A DNA stretch of 64,000 nt from Roseobacter sp. GAI101. Its GTDB lineage: Bacteria; Pseudomonadota; Alphaproteobacteria; Rhodobacterales; Rhodobacteraceae. Under the pieces are notes generated by a model. That model had not been told where the DNA came from, searched no databases, and saw only the letters and a program-made list of their open reading frames with translations. Below are positions 47,786 through 55,552 of this stretch, piece by piece (position 1 is the first letter of the stretch; each line of letters opens with the position of its first letter). The translations under genes and the position numbers were made by a program. Location of the stretch: positions 3,729,059 to 3,793,058 of the forward strand of contig NZ_DS999213.1 of the NCBI RefSeq assembly GCF_000156335.1. Direction: 5' to 3'.

Positions 47786-48541
47786 TTACTCTTCAGTGAA
47801 ACCGTAGCGGGTCAATTCTTCGGGCAAGAGGACGTAGATCTCATTTGGCGGGGTGACCAGCGCGTGCTGCATTACCAAAGGGTCAATGCCCATGCCATCA
47901 AGATAGGTCATGACCTCACCCTGGCCGCGCTGGATGTCATCGACCGCGACGAACGCAGGCAGCAGCGTGCTTTCACCGAAATAATGTTGATGCACCCCGA
48001 CGGAGGCATCGTCGGGGATCGTCCGGCTTGTGCCTGCCGCCAGCAGATAGGGGCAGGCGGAATAGCAGATGTCGCCGCTGCGCAGGGCCGTCGTCAGCTC
48101 GGCTTGCCGCAAATACCGCCCAAGCATCAGCGCGTCTTGGACCGATCCGCCCGGCGAATTCAGGATCACACCTTCGGGTTTTGGCGCAAGGTCGGCAAGT
48201 TGCTTTTCTATGCGTTCGGCGTCACCGGGGAGGATGCCCCCCTCAAGCAAGGCGCGATTGCCGCCTTCCACCACGGTCAGCGTCAAACGGTCGGGCAGAG
48301 GCGATGACGGCATCGGACGTCCCCCCGGCGGGGCGCGGTCGGGGTCAAAGCGCCGGGTCTGGTCGCCCGGTCGCACCGGTTCGGTAAGCTGCGGTGCACG
48401 CGGGCCAAACCCGGGCAGGCGCAGCCCGTCGCGCAGGTCACCCCAGAACAGCAACCCCGCGAGGGCAAGTTGAAAAAACAGCACCCAGACCAGAACCCGC
48501 CCAATCGGGTTGCGCTTTGGCGACACGCTTTCGTCGGTCAT
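47786..48541 (-). CDS. Membrane-anchored ClpP/crotonase-like (SDH) protein
   Basis: A 251-residue protein with an N-terminal membrane segment (VLVWVLFFQLALAGLLF) and a periplasmic ClpP/SppA-like fold. The region VILNSPGGSVQDALMLGRYLR is a ClpP-type glycine-rich strand. GDICYSACPYLLAAG has Ser at a position like the ClpP nucleophile, and VGVHQHYF provides a nearby His. The classical Asp is not obvious. It may be a membrane-bound serine protease or an inactive relative (family COG3904-like). It overlaps the upstream coiled-coil membrane protein by ATGA. Confidence 0.7.
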   Translation of the reverse strand: MTDESVSPKRNPIGRVLVWVLFFQLALAGLLFWGDLRDGLRLPGFGPRAPQLTEPVRPGDQTRRFDPDRAPPGGRPMPSSPLPDRLTLTVVEGGNRALLEGGILPGDAERIEKQLADLAPKPEGVILNSPGGSVQDALMLGRYLRQAELTTALRSGDICYSACPYLLAAGTSRTIPDDASVGVHQHYFGESTLLPAFVAVDDIQRGQGEVMTYLDGMGIDPLVMQHALVTPPNEIYVLLPEELTRYGFTEE

Positions 48542-49845
48542 GTGGATTTGATCGGTGTGACATGAGCCGGGGGCTCATGCGGCGGGGCCGTGGGTTCTAC
48601 AGGGCCCTCATCGGCGGTACCTTTCATCGCGGCATCCATGTCGCGCACGGCGTTCACGGCGGCGCGCAATTCCGCAAGGGTCAGGGTTTCTTCGATGGCG
48701 CTGCCTTCGCGCCCTTCGCGGATCGCAGTCTGGGTGATCGCAAGGATGAACACCAGCACGGCGGGCAGCAGGTCGATCGCGATGGCACCGGCCCAGGAGG
48801 GCACGAAATTACGCGCGTATTTGATCACCGCATCGGCGCTGGAAATCGGTGTGTAAGTGGTTTCGGTGGGCGGCGGCATGGCCAGTACGGCTTGGGCCGC
48901 GCGCTCCAGGGTGGTGGCGCGTTGGGCCAGAACCTCAAGAACCGACGTGATCGTGGATGCCTGATTGCCGCGCTGTTCCACCGTGCCACCGTCCAGTTCG
49001 GGCAACACGACCGAGGCCGACAAATCCTGCGCCGCCCGCTCGACAAGGGACGCGACGGACAGTTGCCGCAGTTGGGTGATCAGCCCGGCCAGACGCACGG
49101 CCTGCTCGGAAAACTCGACCGACCGGGCTTCTACCGGTCCGGGCTCAACGGTGAGGGCGCGCATCCGGCTGAGAATCTGGTTGCCCTCTACAAAGGCGGC
49201 CGCGACCAGCGGTGTCTGCGTGGCAATCTGCGCTTCCAGCCCGGCCAGCTCGGAGGATTTCTGCCGCAGCACGCGAAAGACTGCCCCGCGCCCGGCCATG
49301 CCGGACAGGCCGCCCGTGGCTTCCTGCTCGCTCAGATCCTCAAAGCTCTGGCGCACACGGGCAACGTCCCGCTCAAGCCCTTGCGCGGAAAGGGCAGTCT
49401 CGTGGGCGCGCTCCAGCGAGCCTTGGTAGTCCTGCACTGTTTCAGCCAGATGCTGTTCAACCGCCGCCGATCCGGCAAGCGCCGCAGCGTTCAGCCAGCT
49501 CGACATGGCGATGATCGCGACCGATCCCAGACCCATCGCCCCCATCAGACCGGCCCGCGCCCGTGCGCCCCGCACAGCGGGAAAAAGCCGCAACATATAG
49601 GACCAGAATACGAAGATACCGACAGACACCGCGACGGAATAGGCGATCGCGGCAAAGGCGGACATTGCACCGTTATCGTCCAGCAGGGACGAAACCCCCA
49701 GATAGGTATAGATTCCCGACGCAACGGCCAGCACCCCAAGGGCAGTGCCTGAAAACGTCTCGAGCCAGGTCAAATGCCCCTCAAGGTCGCGCGCGTAGCG
49801 CACGCCGCGCTGCTGCGCGTTGGACTGATCTTGCGATTGTGACAT
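48538..49845 (-). CDS. Coiled-coil membrane protein paired with the ClpP-like protein
   Basis: A 435-residue protein with hydrophobic segments at about residues 30-50, 65-85 and 95-115, and another near 355-375. Between them lies a long helical region rich in Gln, Glu and Ala (about 120-330). The C-terminal tail is acidic and proline rich. I recognise no family. It is translationally coupled to the ClpP-like gene, so the two probably work together, perhaps as membrane scaffold or substrate adaptor. That is inference. Confidence 0.65.
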   Translation of the reverse strand: MSQSQDQSNAQQRGVRYARDLEGHLTWLETFSGTALGVLAVASGIYTYLGVSSLLDDNGAMSAFAAIAYSVAVSVGIFVFWSYMLRLFPAVRGARARAGLMGAMGLGSVAIIAMSSWLNAAALAGSAAVEQHLAETVQDYQGSLERAHETALSAQGLERDVARVRQSFEDLSEQEATGGLSGMAGRGAVFRVLRQKSSELAGLEAQIATQTPLVAAAFVEGNQILSRMRALTVEPGPVEARSVEFSEQAVRLAGLITQLRQLSVASLVERAAQDLSASVVLPELDGGTVEQRGNQASTITSVLEVLAQRATTLERAAQAVLAMPPPTETTYTPISSADAVIKYARNFVPSWAGAIAIDLLPAVLVFILAITQTAIREGREGSAIEETLTLAELRAAVNAVRDMDAAMKGTADEGPVEPTAPPHEPPAHVTPIKST

Positions 49846-49924
49846 CTTCCACCCCCTAAACTCAGATGCCTAAGATAAGGCGGGAGGCCGCAATTACAAA
49901 GTCATCTTGTGGTCCTTGTCAGAT

Positions 49925-49939
49925 GTTCACTAATTGTTC
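49925..49939 (+). promoter_or_regulatory. LexA box (alphaproteobacterial type) before mmcB
   Basis: GTTC-ACTAATT-GTTC matches the alphaproteobacterial SOS operator GTTC-N7-GTTC exactly. It lies 11 bp upstream of the mmcB ATG, in the position expected for LexA to block transcription. Confidence 0.75.
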
Positions 49940-49950
49940 ATAACTCGGTC

Positions 49951-50409
49951 ATGTCTTTTGATGATCCAAATCTCACCCAGCCGGGCCAATTCTTGGCCCG
50001 CGGTGTTGCGCGCCACCTTGCTTCACTGGGCTTTGTCACGGTCGAAGAACTTGTCCCCGCCCGTGGCTTGCGTGTGGATGTGATGGCCCTCGGCCCGAAA
50101 GGCGACATCTGGATCGTCGAATGCAAATCCAGCCGCGCCGATTTCATGTCTGACAACAAGTGGCACAGATATCTCGAATGGGCCGACCGTTTTTTCTGGG
50201 CGGTTTCTTCTGATTTTGACGTGGATTTGCTCCCGACCGAATCGGGCCTGATCATCGCTGACGGGTATGGTGCCGAAATCCTGCGCACGGGCGTGGAAAC
50301 TCGCCTTGCACCTGCACGTCGCAAAGTGATGATACAGAAATTTGCCACCCACGCTGCCCGCCGTCTTCAGATGCTCAGGGATCCCAACGCAGGTACGATC
50401 TGGGGGTAG
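49951..50409 (+). CDS. mmcB: MmcB-family DNA repair protein
   Basis: A 152-residue MmcB/DUF2332-like protein (restriction-endonuclease-like fold). Key residues: RVDVMALGPKGDIWIVECKSSRADF with the D-x(n)-E-x-K pattern typical of a PD-(D/E)xK nuclease, and WHRYLEWADRFFWAVSSDF. In Caulobacter, MmcB is an SOS protein required for mitomycin C repair. The LexA box just upstream fits that. ATG 49951 is chosen because the box ends just before it. The catalytic role is inferred from motif and family. Confidence 0.85.
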   Translation: MSFDDPNLTQPGQFLARGVARHLASLGFVTVEELVPARGLRVDVMALGPKGDIWIVECKSSRADFMSDNKWHRYLEWADRFFWAVSSDFDVDLLPTESGLIIADGYGAEILRTGVETRLAPARRKVMIQKFATHAARRLQMLRDPNAGTIWG

Positions 50410-50419
50410 GCCTCGATTT

Positions 50420-50475
50420 CCAAATGGATCAAAATCCCGGGGGGCCGCGCCTTGGCGCGGTGGGGGCTGGCCCCC
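50420..50475. repeat. Composite dispersed repeat (palindrome form)
   Basis: CCAAATGGATCAAAATCCCGG starts the copy, then a CCGCGCC-TT-GGCGCGG hairpin, and it ends with GGGGGCTGGCCCCC (50462-50475). It matches the copy at 39925-39965 at both ends, and the inner hairpin is extra. Confidence 0.65.
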
Positions 50476-50496
50476 GTGCATGGCCTGATCCAAGCT

Positions 50497-50697
50497 CTAG
50501 CGCTTGGACTTACCACCTTTTCCTGCCCGGTGGGCGGCCGCCATGATCTCTTCTGCGATCTCGACAGCCTCGTCCGGGGTAAAGTCCATCGGGATCTCGA
50601 TTCCGCCATCGGCTTCGACGAACAGGCGGACCATGCCGTTTTCGGTCGGGCCGATTTGCAGGTTTGCTTCAATGTCGCGTTCGGTGTCGATGCCCAT
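50497..50697 (-). CDS. Small conserved protein of unknown function
   Basis: A 66-residue protein (MGIDTERDIEANLQIGPTENG opening) with an acidic middle and a basic tail (AHRAGKGGKSKR). Many alphaproteobacteria carry a similar small protein (I recall the label DUF6324 but cannot verify it). GGAGGGACC precedes ATG 50697. The upstream extended frame has no support. Function unknown. Confidence 0.6.
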   Translation of the reverse strand: MGIDTERDIEANLQIGPTENGMVRLFVEADGGIEIPMDFTPDEAVEIAEEIMAAAHRAGKGGKSKR

Positions 50698-50865
50698 AGG
50701 TCCCTCCGGAATGATGTGGCAAGCCGTAGCGCGGGCTTCGACAAAACGCAAGTTGGACCAGAACGGCTTTATGGCGAGGGCCGTCTGTTTTTTGGGCCAT
50801 CAAATGAAAAACTGTCGTCTTAGGGTATTGCAATCTTTTTGCGTGGGCGGTAGATCGCCAGCAGT

Positions 50866-50942
50866 GCCGCCTTAGCTCAGTTGGTTAGAGCGCCTGATTG
50901 TGGATCAGGAGGTCCCTGGTTCGAGACCAGGAGGTGGTACCA
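50866..50942 (+). tRNA. tRNA-His (anticodon GTG)
   Basis: A complete cloverleaf: acceptor GCCGCCT pairing with AGGTGGT (two G-U pairs), D stem GCTC/GAGC, anticodon stem CCTGA/TCAGG with loop TTGTGGA giving anticodon GTG, T stem CCTGG/CCAGG with TTCGAGA. The discriminator is A (50939) and CCA is encoded (50940-50942). The base before G1 is T, so the usual encoded G-1 of tRNA-His is absent. Absence of G-1 with G1-U72 and A73 is the known alphaproteobacterial form. Confidence 0.97.
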
Positions 50943-50959
50943 CCAACCCCCTAAAATAT

Positions 50960-51247
50960 TTAACGCTGGATATCGACGGTTTGACGTAACGTGCCGCTCA
51001 TCCGGTCAAAGATCAGTATCTGGTCGTCAGCCGTCACCACCGCATACCAATCGGGGCCTTGCGTGAAGGCGACAGGCTTTTCCCCGCCTGGCAGTGCAAT
51101 GACATCAGGCAAATCGGGCGCTTTGCCAGAGAAGCGGATGACAAGCAGGCCAATCACGACTAGAAGGCCGCAAATCATTGTGGCGGTCAGCACCGTCACC
51201 AGCCGCCGCAGGAATTTTATGTTTGGGGGCTCGGAAGGATCAGTCAT
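50960..51247 (-). CDS. Small one-TM protein of unknown function
   Basis: A 95-residue protein with one membrane helix (LTATMICGLLVVIGLLVI) and a short extracellular or periplasmic domain ending with DQILIFDRMSGTLRQTV. Its start codon shares the CATG at 51245-51248 with the plus-strand rluD start, so the two genes are divergent with overlapping starts. The ribosome site is weak. No function can be assigned. Confidence 0.6.
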   Translation of the reverse strand: MTDPSEPPNIKFLRRLVTVLTATMICGLLVVIGLLVIRFSGKAPDLPDVIALPGGEKPVAFTQGPDWYAVVTADDQILIFDRMSGTLRQTVDIQR

Positions 51248-52280
51248 GTCGCACCGTCGTATCAGTTTCATCATCGCGGACACGCCGCCGCCCCGCCTTG
51301 ATAAGGCGCTTGCCCGCGATGTGCCAGAGGACGCGAACCTGTCGCGCACCCGTCTGGGACGCTTGATTGCGGATGGTTCGGTTCAGGTGGACGGGATCGT
51401 CGTGACCGATCCGCGCGCGCGCATTTTCGAAGGCCAAGAAATTACGGTGGACGTGGAAGAAGCCGAAGACAGCCATATTTTGGCCGAATCGATCCCGCTC
51501 GAGGTGGTCTTTGAAGACAGTGACCTGATCGTGATCAACAAGCCTGCGGGCATGGTGGTCCATCCTGCGCCCGGCAGTCCGTCCGGCACGCTGGTCAATG
51601 CACTGCTGGCGCATTGTGGAGACGACCTGTCCGGAGTCGGCGGCATGAAGCGACCGGGCATCGTGCACCGCATCGACAAGGACACCTCGGGTCTTTTGGT
51701 CGTTGCCAAATCCGATGCGGCGCATCACGGGTTGGCCAAGCAATTCGAAAAGCACACTGTGGAACGGTATTATCAGGCATTGGTCTACGGTGTCCCGGAT
51801 GCCAACGACCCGCGCCTGCGTGGCATCAAGGGGACCAGCTTTGAGCCGGGTAATATCCTGAAGATGACCACCCAGCTGGCGCGCCACCGCACCGATCGTC
51901 AACGTCAGGCGGTGCTGTTTCAGGGCGGGCGTCACGCCGTGACCCGCGCGCGCACCATCAGCCGGTACGGCACGCCGCCTGTGCTGGCTTTGATGGAATG
52001 CTGGCTGGAAACCGGCCGTACGCATCAGATTCGCGTGCATATGGCCCATGCGGGCCATTCGCTGGTCGGCGACCCGACTTATGGTGGCAAGCGCAAGCTT
52101 CCCAAGACGGCCCTGCCTGAAATCGCCTCCGATGCGGTGCGCGCCTTTCCGCGTCAGGCGCTGCATGCGGCGGTTCTGGGCTTTGAACACCCCGTCACCG
52201 GCGAGATGGTCCGGTTCGAGGCTCCGCTGCCTCGCGATATGACCGATCTGCTCGATTTGGTGGCGCTGGCACAGGCGTAG
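51246..52280 (+). CDS. rluD: Ribosomal large subunit pseudouridine synthase (RluD-like)
   Basis: A 344-residue RluA/RluD-family pseudouridine synthase. An N-terminal S4 domain (LSRTRLGRLIADGSVQVDG, LARDVPEDANLSRTRLG) precedes the catalytic domain with VINKPAGMVVHPAPG and the RIDKDTSGLLVVAKSD segment carrying the catalytic Asp. Later LETGRTHQIRVHMAHAGH and GDPTYGG follow. It makes pseudouridines in 23S rRNA. GAAGGA precedes ATG 51246. Whether it is RluD or RluC/RluA by specificity is unresolved. Confidence 0.9.
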   Translation: MSHRRISFIIADTPPPRLDKALARDVPEDANLSRTRLGRLIADGSVQVDGIVVTDPRARIFEGQEITVDVEEAEDSHILAESIPLEVVFEDSDLIVINKPAGMVVHPAPGSPSGTLVNALLAHCGDDLSGVGGMKRPGIVHRIDKDTSGLLVVAKSDAAHHGLAKQFEKHTVERYYQALVYGVPDANDPRLRGIKGTSFEPGNILKMTTQLARHRTDRQRQAVLFQGGRHAVTRARTISRYGTPPVLALMECWLETGRTHQIRVHMAHAGHSLVGDPTYGGKRKLPKTALPEIASDAVRAFPRQALHAAVLGFEHPVTGEMVRFEAPLPRDMTDLLDLVALAQA

Positions 52281-52367
52281 CAGCCAAATTTGGCGCATCA
52301 TACGATCAGGTAACTTTTTATTCATCCAGTTTAGGCTGATATTAACCGCTCGGGCGACAGCGTAGCA

Positions 52368-52395
52368 CTTGAAATAATGTTAGCGCTCTCCATAT
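52368..52395 (+). promoter_or_regulatory. Sigma-32-type heat-shock promoter upstream of rpoH
   Basis: CTTGAAA (52368-52374) and CTCCATAT (52388-52395) resemble the RpoH -35 (CTTGAAA) and -10 (CCATAT-like) elements; 15 bp separate CTTGAAA from CCATAT. It lies 54 bp upstream of the rpoH ATG, so rpoH may be autoregulated. Confidence 0.5.
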
Positions 52396-52448
52396 CTATG
52401 TTAAGCTCAATAACATGAGCCCCTGATAAGAAGGGAAGGGACATTAAA

Positions 52449-53345
52449 ATGGCTAATTATGCAAATCTGCCAGCACCAACACCCGAAGGCGGTCTGAACC
52501 GTTATATGCAGGAAATCCGCAAGTTTCCGCTGTTGGAGCCTGAAGAAGAATACATGCTTGCCAAGCGGTGGGTCGAAGAACAAGACACCGAAGCAGCGCA
52601 TCGCATGGTGACATCGCACCTGCGATTGGCCGCCAAGATCGCAATGGGCTATCGTGGCTACGGTTTGCCGCAAGCCGAGGTGATCTCGGAAGCGAATGTC
52701 GGTCTGATGCAGGCGGTGAAACGCTTTGATCCGGAAAAAGGCTTCCGCCTGGCGACCTACGCCATGTGGTGGATTCGCGCGTCGATTCAGGAATACATCC
52801 TGCGCTCGTGGAGCTTGGTGAAACTTGGCACGACCTCCGGTCAGAAAAAACTGTTCTTCAATCTGCGCAAGGCGAAAAACCGCATCGGTGCGTTGGAAGA
52901 AGGCGACATGCGCCCTGAAAACGTGTCGCGGATCGCGACTGATCTGGGCGTGACCGAAGCCGAAGTCGTGTCGATGAACCGCCGGATGTCTGGCGGAGAC
53001 GCTTCCCTGAACGCGACCGTCGGGTCCGAGGGTGAAGGCACGATGCAATGGCAGGACTGGCTCGAGGACGAAGACGCGGATCAGGCGGGCGACTATGAAG
53101 AGCGCGAAGAGCTGGAAACCCGTCGCGAGATGCTGGCCGAAGCGCTGGAGGTGTTGAATGACCGTGAAAAAGACATTTTGACCCAACGACGTCTTTCGGA
53201 TGAAACCATCACCCTTGAAGACTTGAGCAGTCAGTATGACGTCAGTCGCGAGCGTATCCGCCAGATCGAAGTGCGCGCGTTCGAGAAACTGCAAAAGCGC
53301 ATGGGCGAACTTGCCCGCGAAAAAGGCATGGCAGTGACGGCCTGA
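52449..53345 (+). CDS. rpoH: Heat-shock sigma factor RpoH
   Basis: A 298-residue sigma-32. The RpoH box QKKLFFNLRKAKNRIG lies in region 2-3. Region 2 has GFRLATYAMWWIRASIQEYILRSW. Region 4 ends with [21 protein letters not shown]. It directs transcription of chaperone and protease genes. Some alphaproteobacteria have two RpoH paralogues, and which one this is cannot be said. ATG 52449 follows a purine-rich AAGGGAAGG. A clear intrinsic terminator follows. Confidence 0.97.
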   Translation: MANYANLPAPTPEGGLNRYMQEIRKFPLLEPEEEYMLAKRWVEEQDTEAAHRMVTSHLRLAAKIAMGYRGYGLPQAEVISEANVGLMQAVKRFDPEKGFRLATYAMWWIRASIQEYILRSWSLVKLGTTSGQKKLFFNLRKAKNRIGALEEGDMRPENVSRIATDLGVTEAEVVSMNRRMSGGDASLNATVGSEGEGTMQWQDWLEDEDADQAGDYEEREELETRREMLAEALEVLNDREKDILTQRRLSDETITLEDLSSQYDVSRERIRQIEVRAFEKLQKRMGELAREKGMAVTA

Positions 53346-53366
53346 TCGTTCTGCCAATTCGCAACA

Positions 53367-53402
53367 ATCTCCCCGCAGACGGCGCGTTTGCGGGGATTTT
53401 TT
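53367..53402 (+). terminator. Intrinsic terminator after rpoH
   Basis: AATCTCCCCGC and GCGGGGATT pair around AGACGGCGCGTTT, followed by six or seven T (53396-53402). It sits shortly after the rpoH stop. Confidence 0.85.
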
Positions 53403-53463
53403 ATGCAAGCCCCTTTGCTTGCAGTGAATTCCGCCTAGACTGACTGTGAAGAAGGGGACTGTT

Positions 53464-54435
53464 ATGAAGACTTTACGCTGGGGCATTTTAGGAGCCGCGA
53501 AATTTGCGCTAGAACATATGGGGCCTGCGATCCATGCTGCACGCGGTGCGCAGCTTGTGGCGCTGGCCACGTCGAGCGCGCAAAAAGCCGAACCTTTTCA
53601 GGCCTTCGCGCCCGGTCTGACTGTCCATGACAGCTATGATGCGCTGCTGGCTGACCCGACGATCGACGCGGTCTATATCCCGCTGCCCAACCACATGCAT
53701 GTGGAATGGACGATCAAGGCGCTTGAGGCAGGCAAACATGTGCTGTGCGAAAAGCCGATGGCGCTGAACGCGTCCGAATTCGACCGGCTGATCGCCGCGC
53801 GCGATGCGTCGGGGATGCTTGCCGCCGAGGCGTTCATGATCGTGCATCATCCCCAGATGATCCGCGCCCGCGAGATTATTGCATCTGGTACCCTTGGCCG
53901 GGTCCGGCATGTGGGGGCGACGTTTTCCTTTTATAACGACGACACGACGAATATCCGAAACCAAGCTGCCGCAGGCGGTGGCGGCTTGCCCGATATCGGC
54001 GTCTATACCTTTGGGTCGGTCCGGTTTTTGACGGGTCAGGAACCGGTGTCGATCCCCTATGCCAAGATCGATTACGCAAATGGCGTTGATACCTTTGCCC
54101 AGGTTGCAGCAAGCTTTGACGGGTTCGATTATTCCGCGACCGTGTCAATCCGGATGTTCCCGCGTCAGGAAGTCGTTGTGCACGGCGAAAAAGGCGTTCT
54201 GCGGCTAAGCTGCCCGTTCAACGCGGGGGTCCATGCCCAGGCGGAACTGCACCTTGAGACTGCAACCAACGTCATGACCACTGAACGCTTTCCCGGTGCC
54301 AACCAATACGTGCTGCAGGTCGAAGCCTTTGGACGCTCTGTCACCGAAGGTGCAGCTTATCCGTGCCCGCTGGAATTCAGCAAGGGAACCCAAGCGATGA
54401 TCGACATGGCGTATGCAGCCGGAAAGGGGGCCTGA
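53464..54435 (+). CDS. Gfo/Idh/MocA-family oxidoreductase
   Basis: A 323-residue NAD(P)-dependent oxidoreductase. The N-terminal dinucleotide domain has RWGILGAAKFA, YIPLPNHMHVEWTIKALEAGKHVLCEKPMALNASEF with the catalytic Lys in CEKP, and a C-terminal substrate domain. ATG 53464 follows GAAGGGG. Family members act on sugars, inositols or biliverdin-like substrates, and the substrate here is unknown. It is followed after 1 bp by the DksA-like gene. Confidence 0.85.
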   Translation: MKTLRWGILGAAKFALEHMGPAIHAARGAQLVALATSSAQKAEPFQAFAPGLTVHDSYDALLADPTIDAVYIPLPNHMHVEWTIKALEAGKHVLCEKPMALNASEFDRLIAARDASGMLAAEAFMIVHHPQMIRAREIIASGTLGRVRHVGATFSFYNDDTTNIRNQAAAGGGGLPDIGVYTFGSVRFLTGQEPVSIPYAKIDYANGVDTFAQVAASFDGFDYSATVSIRMFPRQEVVVHGEKGVLRLSCPFNAGVHAQAELHLETATNVMTTERFPGANQYVLQVEAFGRSVTEGAAYPCPLEFSKGTQAMIDMAYAAGKGA

Positions 54436-54436
54436 C

Positions 54437-54706
54437 ATGGCCGGAGGATGGGCAAAGGACGGTGCCGTAAGCGAGCAGATCGAGGCATCCATCAACGACG
54501 AACTTGCCCGCCTCAAGGCGCGCAAGGCGCTGCAGGGCGAAAGCCTGACCCATTGTGCCGAATGCGAAGAACCGATCCCCGAAGCCCGCCGCGTGGCCCT
54601 GCCGGGCGTGAAGCTGTGCATCGACTGCGTGAACGAGCGTGACAATCGACCTGATCGGCGGGGCGGGATCAACCGGCGGGGAAGCAAGGACAGCCAGTTG
54701 AAATAG
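54437..54706 (+). CDS. DksA/TraR-type zinc-finger protein (YbiI-like)
   Basis: An 89-residue protein with an N-terminal helical region and a C4 zinc finger, CAECEEPIPEARR ... LCIDC, the DksA/TraR pattern, but it is too short to be DksA. It is closer to YbiI-like small regulators. It starts one base after the previous gene's stop, so it is co-transcribed. Possible role: binding RNA polymerase. This is inferred. Confidence 0.8.
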   Translation: MAGGWAKDGAVSEQIEASINDELARLKARKALQGESLTHCAECEEPIPEARRVALPGVKLCIDCVNERDNRPDRRGGINRRGSKDSQLK

Positions 54707-54771
54707 CGGGGCTAGGTCCGCCATCTGAACCCGAAAGGGGCTACTGACGCGGACATGCACCCCGACCGGGT

Positions 54772-55350
54772 CTAGCCGGGCTTGTCGACAAAGCGGATCT
54801 TGGTGATCGGGCGCACGATGCTCGCATGGGGCCCTTCGTCGGCGTCTTTGGCATCGACGCTCAGTTCAACCGTGTCGCCTTCGTTCAGATCGTCATACCC
54901 GTTTCTGACAACGCTGTTACGGTGAAAATAGACCAGCCGCCCATCTGTCGTCGATATCTGCCCGCTGTTGGTATACCCATCCAACACGGCAATCCGTCCT
55001 TGCAGAGGTGCTGCATGAATTTCGGGTCTGCCCTTGTGTTGATCCTGCCACCTTCGCAGCTGCCGCTCCATCGCGTTGAAGGCATCCCGGATCGCGACAT
55101 AGATATCGGTATGGGCGTGATCGTCACCGGGATGTCGGTCGATATGCAGGGTCGATCCGGGCATTTGAAGGCTGATGTCAATGATGTACTCCGTCCCTTT
55201 GTGACGGCGGTGCGGGGCCCTGACCCAAACCTGACATCGTATAATTTCAGGACTCATTGCCTCCAGTTTATCGACCCTCTCACGAACGCGCGCTTCGATC
55301 GCGTCGGAATGATCGATATCCTTGAAGGTCACTTCAGCAGGGGTTTCCAT
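54772..55350 (-). CDS. HPF/RaiA-like protein fused to a cold-shock-like domain
   Basis: A 192-residue protein. The N-terminal half (1-105) is like the ribosome hibernation factor/S30AE domain (EARVRERVDKLEAMSPEIIRCQVWV, IDISLQMPGSTLHIDR, VAIRDAFNAMERQLRRWQ). The C-terminal half (115-190) resembles a cold-shock OB fold (GYTNSGQISTTDGRLVYFHRNSVVRNGYDDLNEGD). Such fusions could link ribosome dormancy to nucleic-acid binding. ATG 55350 is chosen because GGAGAG lies upstream, in preference to two other in-frame ATGs. Stress regulation is suspected but not seen. Confidence 0.78.
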   Translation of the reverse strand: METPAEVTFKDIDHSDAIEARVRERVDKLEAMSPEIIRCQVWVRAPHRRHKGTEYIIDISLQMPGSTLHIDRHPGDDHAHTDIYVAIRDAFNAMERQLRRWQDQHKGRPEIHAAPLQGRIAVLDGYTNSGQISTTDGRLVYFHRNSVVRNGYDDLNEGDTVELSVDAKDADEGPHASIVRPITKIRFVDKPG

Positions 55351-55510
55351 AGTCAACTCTCCCATTGTCACATGGAAAGCCTACTGCGCCTGATCTGCGG
55401 GAGTTTTGAGCCACGTCAATTCTGCGTGCAACCGAAGGTATAATTACGGCGGTGCGTGGCGGAAAACCGATAACGCTGTTTTGCTGCGCTGATCACGTCT
55501 GAGCATTCTC

Positions 55511-55549
55511 TTCAAGCGGCAGCTAAACCCAGCTTAGCTGCCGCTTGAA
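55511..55549 (-). terminator. Strong hairpin after pepF (minus strand)
   Basis: TTCAAGCGGCAGCTAA (55511-55526) and TTAGCTGCCGCTTGAA (55534-55549) pair perfectly with a 7-nt loop, just downstream of the pepF stop. On the minus strand an AAAATTTC precedes the stem and no T-run follows, so it may be a strong RNA stabiliser or a partly Rho-assisted terminator. Confidence 0.6.
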
Positions 55550-55552
55550 ATT

